Source of the DNA: Diphasiastrum complanatum
Taxonomy: Eukaryota > Streptophyta > Lycopodiopsida > Lycopodiales > Lycopodiaceae
NCBI GenBank assembly: GCA_029204225.1
Contig: CM055092.1
Location: forward strand, 18,562,886 to 18,626,885
Direction of reading: 5' to 3'
Length of the DNA stretch: 64,000 nucleotides
The notes beneath the pieces are model-generated. The model was not told the DNA's origin. It made no database searches and saw only the letters and a list, made by a program, of their open reading frames with translations. This document shows, in pieces, positions 57,945-64,000 of the stretch (the stretch's first letter is position 1; the number at the start of each line of letters is the position of its first letter). The translations under genes were made by a program, and so were the position numbers.

Positions 57945-59030
57945 CAAGTTTTTGTTATATATTGTAAAAAATTTTAATTTTTACATATGTAAATGTGCTA
58001 GAGTGCCTAAATTCATGTAAAGGCCTATTTGCACTTTGTAAATTCACATTTAGGGTAGAAGTTGTGACGTTCCATAAGAGACGCAGTAGCGGATTACAAC
58101 CGACATTTTGACGGTTTGTAAACGACATTAAGGCCGGTGATCGTTCCTATAAGGTCGACACTTTGTGCCATTGTACTGACGCATTTTACACAGAGCTGAG
58201 TATCAATATAGAGAGAAGGGCAAGTTTATATAGCTTGAGCATTCTTTCCCTCTGCTATCTTTCACATAAATACTTCTTATCATTTGAGCGAATACACTCT
58301 GTATGATTTATAATTGATTGTGATATTGTTCTATTTGCGTCACACATATTCCCACGTCTTACTGAATTTTAGTTACTCTAACACAGATTTTCAGGCATAA
58401 CCAGCAAGCAACAATTCTGACTAATGTGTGCAGGGAATTAGCCGAAGCTGTTAAGCATAACTTTTAGCAGAACTTCCTTCAATATTGAATGAGCTATGTG
58501 TTTAGATAATGAGATTGTTTGATGCTCTGTTCTGTTTGCTTTCTGCGATAAGAACTAATTCTCTGTGTTTGATTAAGAAGAATCTTTAGCCAATGTGATT
58601 CTGTCTGATGAATCTATTTACTAGTTGTTGTCTGATTTAATTGTTTATCTAATACCTGAAGAGCCTGAAAGATAAAGTAATTTTCACAACCGCAGACCTT
58701 GACCAAATTGTTTCATCATTGGTGTTTCTGGATGCCAATTTACTCAAATATCCTTGGATAACCATATATGTCGCTGTAGTATTCATCGTGAATATTGCAC
58801 AACCAAATCCGTTCACCATCATACATACAATTACCATGCAAAAGATGAGATTATTCTCTCTCTTGGGGAACGATCAAGCCATTTATACTACTCAATTCAT
58901 TGATTTTGTGGAAATCTATAACGACCAGGCCACCACATAATTTGGCACCATTTTCGAGGAGATGAATTTCACCTTTTGCAATATTTTTGAGTGTATTACA
59001 TTTACGAATCTTTCTCATGTAATGCAGGCC
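57945..59030 (+). promoter_or_regulatory. Putative Gypsy LTR/leader with TATA box (copy 2)
   Basis: Counterpart of 5510-6595, with the same three TGACG cores and TTTATATAG. Near 58287 copy 2 has a longer phrase (GCGAATACACTCTGTATG) where copy 1 reads GCTATATATG. Confidence 0.45.
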
Positions 59031-59034
59031 TAGA

Positions 59035-60383
59035 ACGTACTCTCAAGCAACTATTGAACAGAAACGTTTAAAGCGTGCACATCGATTAGAAGCATATAGG
59101 AAATATAGAGATTTGCAGAATTTGCAAAACTCACCCAAGATTAACACCTTAAGCATTTAATGATCTTCTAAATGCTACTACAACATTTGTAGATTCATTT
59201 AAGAAAAGATCCATTGAAACACCAATAGATTCATCTGAAACAGATTCGTCTGATTCTACCTCCGAACCAAGTTTAGAATCAAAATTTTCTTCTTCAGACT
59301 CATTGTCTGAGCATAGTCTAGATTTTGATCCTCCAAGTTCACCTAGTTCACCACCATGTATTAATATGGCTAACCCAGTGCCACCCACATCTACAAAAAT
59401 CAGATATGATTTCTTTAAGGGATCATCATTTGAAGATCTGGATAGGAGCCCAGTATCCAGTTCCTATGCAAAATGAATGGTTCTTGGGAAGTTTGCCTAA
59501 GAGAATGGATTGTTGTTGTCGACATGGTTTAATGACTTCTTGGGAAGATGTCATCGCCTCTGCCGAGAATTACGAAACTTCATGAATTTCTCGTAGATGG
59601 AGAAATGAAAGAAAAAGTAGTAAAAATCACAAATTTAAACGAACAGAAGAATCTGACTCAGCTACTGAGTCTAAATCATAATCTATTCAGTGGATGAGGA
59701 AGAATCTTCTGATTATTCATCTTATTCTTCTTCATCAGAAGAAGAATCTTCTTATAGAAAATCCAAGAATAGGATTTCAGATAGGCAGAAAAGAATGGAG
59801 AAATCCGAAAAGATGGATCCATTAAGGAAAAGTGTTGAGTTGTTAGCGAAAGAAATGAGTGATTTAAATGTCCAAATGTCTGATGTTAAAGCCAAGCGAA
59901 AGAATCGAAGCCTAATGCCAATGTTTGGTGTACCGCTTGTGGGAAGGAAGGTCATTCTAAGACCAACTATTCCACTTTATAGACTAACTATTTAGAAGAG
60001 GAACTATTCCTCTGTCCAATTAATAATCATGAGGAGGTAGCTTATACTGCAACTCCTACTAACCCAAAAACCATTATATTGAAACAACGTACTGGTCAAT
60101 AGTACACTATTTTGCGAAGGGGCGGAACATGAGATTCCACTCCACCATCCAGAGTAAGGGGTTCGTGCTACAATTGGGAGCCTCGGGTCACTATTTGCCT
60201 GATTGTCCTGAATGCAGGAGGTCATTAGGATATATGCCGCTCTGCGCTAACTGTAAAGGCAAAGGGCATGTCACTGCTAAATGTCCTCAGTCACAAAAAC
60301 CACGGTCTAAACCAAGGTTTGTAAACTCACCTCGGGAAGACGACCATCGGCCATCTAAGACTAACACTAACATGATAGTTTAG
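59035..60383 (+). pseudogene. Gypsy gag with zinc knuckles (element B, copy 2)
   Basis: Counterpart of 6597-7958, with the same collapsed capsid. The acidic SSDYSSYSSSSEEESSYRK stretch is in frame from 59690. Knuckle 1 (WCTACGKEGHSKTNY) again lacks its last Cys. Knuckle 2 is frameshifted by one missing base near 60177. Knuckle 3 (CANCKGKGHVTAKC) is intact. About 10 bases are missing near 59140 compared with copy 1. Confidence 0.85.
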
Positions 60384-61835
60384 AGGATAAAAGTAGAGTC
60401 TAAATTATTAGATCAAGACCATCAATGGCCAAATTTAGATGAAAAGATAAATAAGTAGTAGTGTAGATTCTTTAACTCTTAAAGATAAGAAAAAAAACTA
60501 AGATGAAAATTGTGAAAATCACGAAAAACGCGAAAAACACGACAGAAAAAATGAAAGTCGCAGAACAGATAGTGAAAATTCCTAGTAATAAAGAATTAAA
60601 CCTTGATAGGTCTAATGAAAAATCTTATGATGTTGATATTAGTTCAGAAGCTAGAAAGCTTTTAGACAAAGAAATTAGAAAAGTTAAAAATGTAACATTT
60701 TCAGATCTAGTTATAAGTAGCGAGATACCTACAAATCTGTCGCCACTTAGAAACTGTTCTTATGATATTGTAAAAGGACCTTATTTCCAGATGAACATAT
60801 AATGCGTATCCAATCAAAAACATCAATTTATATGGACATTATTAACTTCTTACAGGACCAGAGATATCCTGAACATTTTAATAAATAGCAAAAAAATGTT
60901 TTTCTTTCAAAGGTAGGACCTTATACGATTGTAAATAGAATATTGTGTAAATTAGGAATTGACAATAGTCTCCGCTAATGTTTAGAACCAACCGAGACGA
61001 CCGCTGTAATAAGTGCATTACATGAGAAAGATTCGAGAGGTCACTATGCTCTTAAAAACACTACAAAAAAAAATTTCAATGCTAAATATTGGTGGCCTAC
61101 CGTCTATAGAGATGTTAAATTATTCATTCAAAAATGTGATGCATGCCAACATTATCACGCGATATGGTTGTCCCTTAGAACTTGTTAGCGATAGGGAAAC
61201 CCATTTCTTTAATCAGACCATTGAGGCCATGTTGTCATATTTCTCTATTACACATCGCCTCCATATAATCCAAAAGCAAATGGGCTTACAGAGTGGGCAA
61301 ACGGAATCCTATGTAAAATTTTGAATAAAGTAATGGAAGCACATTCTTTTGAATGGGATCAAAAGTTACCGTCAGTCTTATGGGCATACAGAACTGCTGA
61401 AAAGATTACAACTAGGCAGACTCCATACTATCTTGTGTATGGAATGCATCCCATACTACCAATAAAATTCGGAGTTCCGACGTTCCGCATTAGTAATGAA
61501 GAGCGAATGGACGAACACGATAGTTTCCGGGAGCGGATGATTTCTTTGACGCAACTGGAAGAGGATCGTCGTCTTTCATTAATCGAGACTGAACGAGTCC
61601 ATAATAAAAGAAAAGAAATTTTTGACCAATCCATTAAGAAAATAAAAATAAAACAAGGGGACTATGTGCTTCTGTATGATAATAGACACATGTTCTTTCC
61701 TGGGAAATTACATACCAGATGAATGGGACCGTATAAAGTCATAGAAGTTTTTAATAATGGATCACTTCAGTTAGCTGATCTCCAAGGACATTTACTTGAC
61801 ACTTGAGTAAATGGCTCAAGGGTGAAGCGCTACTA
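60384..61835 (+). pseudogene. Linker, pol deletion junction and integrase (element B, copy 2)
   Basis: The linker (NEKSYDVDISSEARKLL) is open at 60503-60780, then carries the same jump into pre-integrase sequence. Integrase has GGHYAL-equivalent disrupted to RGHYAL, YWWPTVYRDVKLF, the internal deletion at about 61148, LELVSDRETHFFNQ, and an open C-terminal half at 61321-61722 (EWDQKLPSVLWAYRTAEK, RQTPYYLVYGMHPILP). This half is better preserved than in copy 1. Confidence 0.85.
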
Positions 61836-61849
61836 TGACTAATTTCCGA

Positions 61850-62400
61850 TGCATCAGTTTTAAAAAACCATCATTTTTTGTCCAATCATTTTCACCGAAG
61901 CATGCGATAAACCCGACACCTTTGCATCCTTCGTTCTAATTTTTTGCAAAAATGCCAAAACCATCGCTTCATTGTTTTGTATTGTAGCGAAAAACCTGAC
62001 ACCTTCGCTACATTTCCATATCATTGTTGCAAAAAATCCGACACCATATTGGAATATGGTGTATTCACCATTTTTAGAAATATGGAAATTGCGACACTTC
62101 TACCATCGCATTTTTCGGGATTTTCCTTCATTCTATTTTTCACTATTGAGATTTCTCGCCAGAATGCGAAAAACCTGACTCAGACATTGAGCGGAACTTT
62201 TGCGAACTAAGCGAAGCATTCGTGTATTTTATTTATTTATTTATTTATTTTTGTTTTTAGGACTAGACACTTTATTATTGAGTATGTACCTTCAAAATGA
62301 AGGACACGCTTTCATTTAATATTGGTCTAATCCATCGAAATATCATCAATATGCCTAAAACCTCAAATACCTTTGTTTGTTGTCGCTACCACTTTCCATC
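61850..62400 (+). repeat. Post-pol spacer, possible LTR (B, copy 2)
   Basis: Counterpart of 9420-9990 with the same GCGAAAAA-CCGACACC motif repeats and the (TTTA)n then TTTTTAG arrangement. Confidence 0.5.
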
Positions 62401-62475
62401 ACTCTTGCTCTCTGATTTCTGAATTGTTGCAATCAAGCTCTTTTCTGCCATCGCTCATTTACAATTGCAAGCACC

Positions 62476-63478
62476 ATGGCGATCGTATTCAAAACGCACC
62501 CAAAGCCAGTGTTACCAGTGTTACAACCACTAGCTACACGGGTGCAAATTGAAGGACTTCTTCAGTTCGATCCATCAGTAATTCTTACTGATTTGTATCA
62601 TGAGCTGATCTACAATTTGAGTGAAACAGAAGAAAGACATATTTCCACCACTGTCCGCAATCAAGAAATTGTGAAGGATTTTACTATCATGCCTTAGGAT
62701 TGCCTATGGACGACAATATGCCAGTTAGTAAACCAGATTACATCGCAGCGGAGTTTTCCAAGAAGAAGCTTACCTTGAGAAACGGGGATATAAACTCTCT
62801 TACATCAAAGATCCCAATCTCAAAAGCTTCATTTGCTTTGCTCTTGCTTCTATCTTTTTACCAGAGCAAGAGTACACTATCTCAAATACAAATATGAGAT
62901 ATCTTCTGAGAGCCCTGAATGGAGAGCCTATTGTCTTTGGATAGATTGCTTTTAAGCAATTCTATAAATTAGTAAAGATTAATCAATTTTCCAGGCTGGG
63001 TCTGTAGATGGGTATTTTGTGTATGCATGCTGGCTAACAGTGCAGGAAGACATCAGGATTGCACCAGTGCTGCCATAGCTAGACCCATCAGTAGAGGCTA
63101 AATCCTAGATGCAAATATCAAAGGCAACCACCGTAGAGAAGACATCATCATCGTCAATTCAAGGCAGCTCGGTGAGGATGTCTTCACCATTATCCCAGTA
63201 TACGCCATTGTCCAGTACAGAGAAAAATAGGGACACAGAAGAAGAAGCAGAGGATATTGCTGACCAGGAGTAGAATCAAGCTGATATACCACAAGAGCTA
63301 GCACCACAAGAAGAAGAATAACTTCATGATGATCAGCAGGATAGTGGAAGTGATGTCAAGGCACCAGTCCTCGATGCCGAATTGTATCAAAAGATTTTTG
63401 GTACACTACTGCTGGATACACAAGCGGCTATCCAACATCTTGCCAACTTAGAGAAGGTTTCTAGGAAGTTTGGTTCAA
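62476..63478 (+). pseudogene. Gypsy-associated ORF1 (element B, copy 2), truncated
   Basis: Counterpart of 10052-11055. MAIVFKTHPKPVLPVLQPL start, then the region with IAFKQFYKLVK near 62945, acidic linker, and LEKVSRKFGS at about 63450 before the break into Copia. The stop at 62697 and later frame changes are shared with copy 1. Confidence 0.6.
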
Positions 63479-63479
63479 G

Positions 63480-64000
63480 GTAATCTGAAGCACTTGACAA
63501 ATTCACAGAATATGTGAATTGGGCTGAAAGATGTACAGGCAGCAAAGTGAAGCAGAACAGGATAGATCGAGGTGGTGAATACATCTCAAATCGTTTCACT
63601 AGCTTTTGCAATGATCGTGGCATCATTCACAGAAGGACTGCAGCCTACACACCGTAACACAATGGTGTTGCAGAAAGAAAGAACATGACCCTGATGGAAG
63701 CAGCCAGATGTATGATGGCCTACTTGAAGGCTACAAGGGTACTATGGGCTAAAGAAGTAGCTACAGCCGCATACATCCAGAATAGGACAGGCAAGTCTAG
63801 TGCTCCTCACACGACACCACATGAGCTATGGTGGGGTAGAAAGCCCAACCTGTCTCACGTCAGAATTTTTGGCTATGCAGCTTATGCACATATTCCAGAT
63901 AAGCTTCAAAAGAAGCTTAATGAGAAAGCCGAACAGGGATTTTTGGTAGGTTATGAGAACAATTCGTTATACTACATAGTCTACATGCCAGAGACGAACA
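63480..64000 (+). pseudogene. Copia integrase, better preserved copy, cut by window end
   Basis: SEALDKFTEYVNWAERCTGS, then IDRGGEYISNRFTSFCNDRG with the second catalytic Asp, and VAERKNMTLMEAARCMMAY with the Glu. Then WWGRKPNLSHVRIFGYAAY, EQGFLVGYENNSLYYIVYMP. One stop at about 63656 (TAA within the AYTP-HNG segment) and one extra base near 63635 break it. The first catalytic Asp lies upstream of the Gypsy-Copia junction and is missing. The rest of pol is expected beyond the window. Confidence 0.9.

Larger units (their letters stand above)
51641..64000 (+). repeat. Block copy 2 of the long direct duplication
   Basis: Direct-orientation partner of 1-11535. Copy 2 is longer because it keeps 793 bp of spacer after the Gypsy pol (52761-53553) and 93 bp of Copia integrase (63506-63598). 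Upstream of 51641 it continues seamlessly into Gypsy RT and RNase H, so copy 1 probably also continues left of the window. The alignment still holds at position 64000, so the right boundary is not seen. Whether this is a tandem duplication with a period near 52 kb or two members of one chimeric element family cannot be decided here. Confidence 0.95.

Overview
This window looks like nuclear DNA from a large, repeat-rich land-plant genome. Supporting signs are decayed Ty3/Gypsy and Ty1/Copia retrotransposons with plant-type initiator-Met primer sites, a CACTA (En/Spm, TNP2-type) transposase, degenerate plant telomere-type repeat (TTTAGGG), a plant U-box/ARM gene fragment, an eIF4E first-exon fragment and GT-AG-like intron borders. 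I see no bacterial-style operons, no rRNA or tRNA genes, no CRISPR array and no intact host gene. A gene of the type databases call DUF7869 hints at a non-seed plant, but that is weak evidence. Almost every coding stretch has stops or frameshifts, so nearly all coding calls are pseudogenes.

Layout. 1-11535 and 51641-64000 are two direct copies of one complex block, about 52 kb apart. Each copy runs: Gypsy integrase, then a Gypsy-associated coiled-coil ORF ('ORF1'), a reverse-oriented Copia LTR, a gag-like tail, a TATA-containing LTR-like stretch, a second Gypsy (gag with zinc knuckles, most of pol deleted, integrase), a second ORF1, and a fusion into Copia integrase. Both window ends cut the block. 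11500-13850 holds two nested or recombined Copia elements. 14500-18780 is low-information DNA with an intron-bearing gene relic and a long (TC)n(AC)n microsatellite. 18783-24560 is a reverse-strand Gypsy element with its own ORF1, gag, protease, RT and a striking LTR-like region (duplicated G-boxes and a 63-bp-arm hairpin). 25400-26860 carries U-box and eIF4E fragments on either side of a MITE-like foldback. 27800-28450 is a reverse gag fragment. 29700-36600 is a nest of one Copia family plus a CACTA 5' fragment. 36600-38290 is a reverse CACTA transposase relic followed by degenerate telomere-like DNA. 41770-46330 holds more Copia, mainly reverse. 46474-48420 is a nearly continuous DUF7869-like gene with a 69-bp coding minisatellite. 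48438-52825 is the most complete Gypsy pol, carrying two aspartic-protease motifs.

How it fits together. The reverse Gypsy shows ORF1 upstream of gag. This suggests the forward block is a head-to-tail array of the same lineage in which each pol is followed by an LTR or leader and then the next element's ORF1. Shared deletions, shared catalytic-residue losses and a shared Gypsy-Copia junction in both copies show that the block was already chimeric and dead before it was duplicated. All identities and family calls were made by eye, without database searches.
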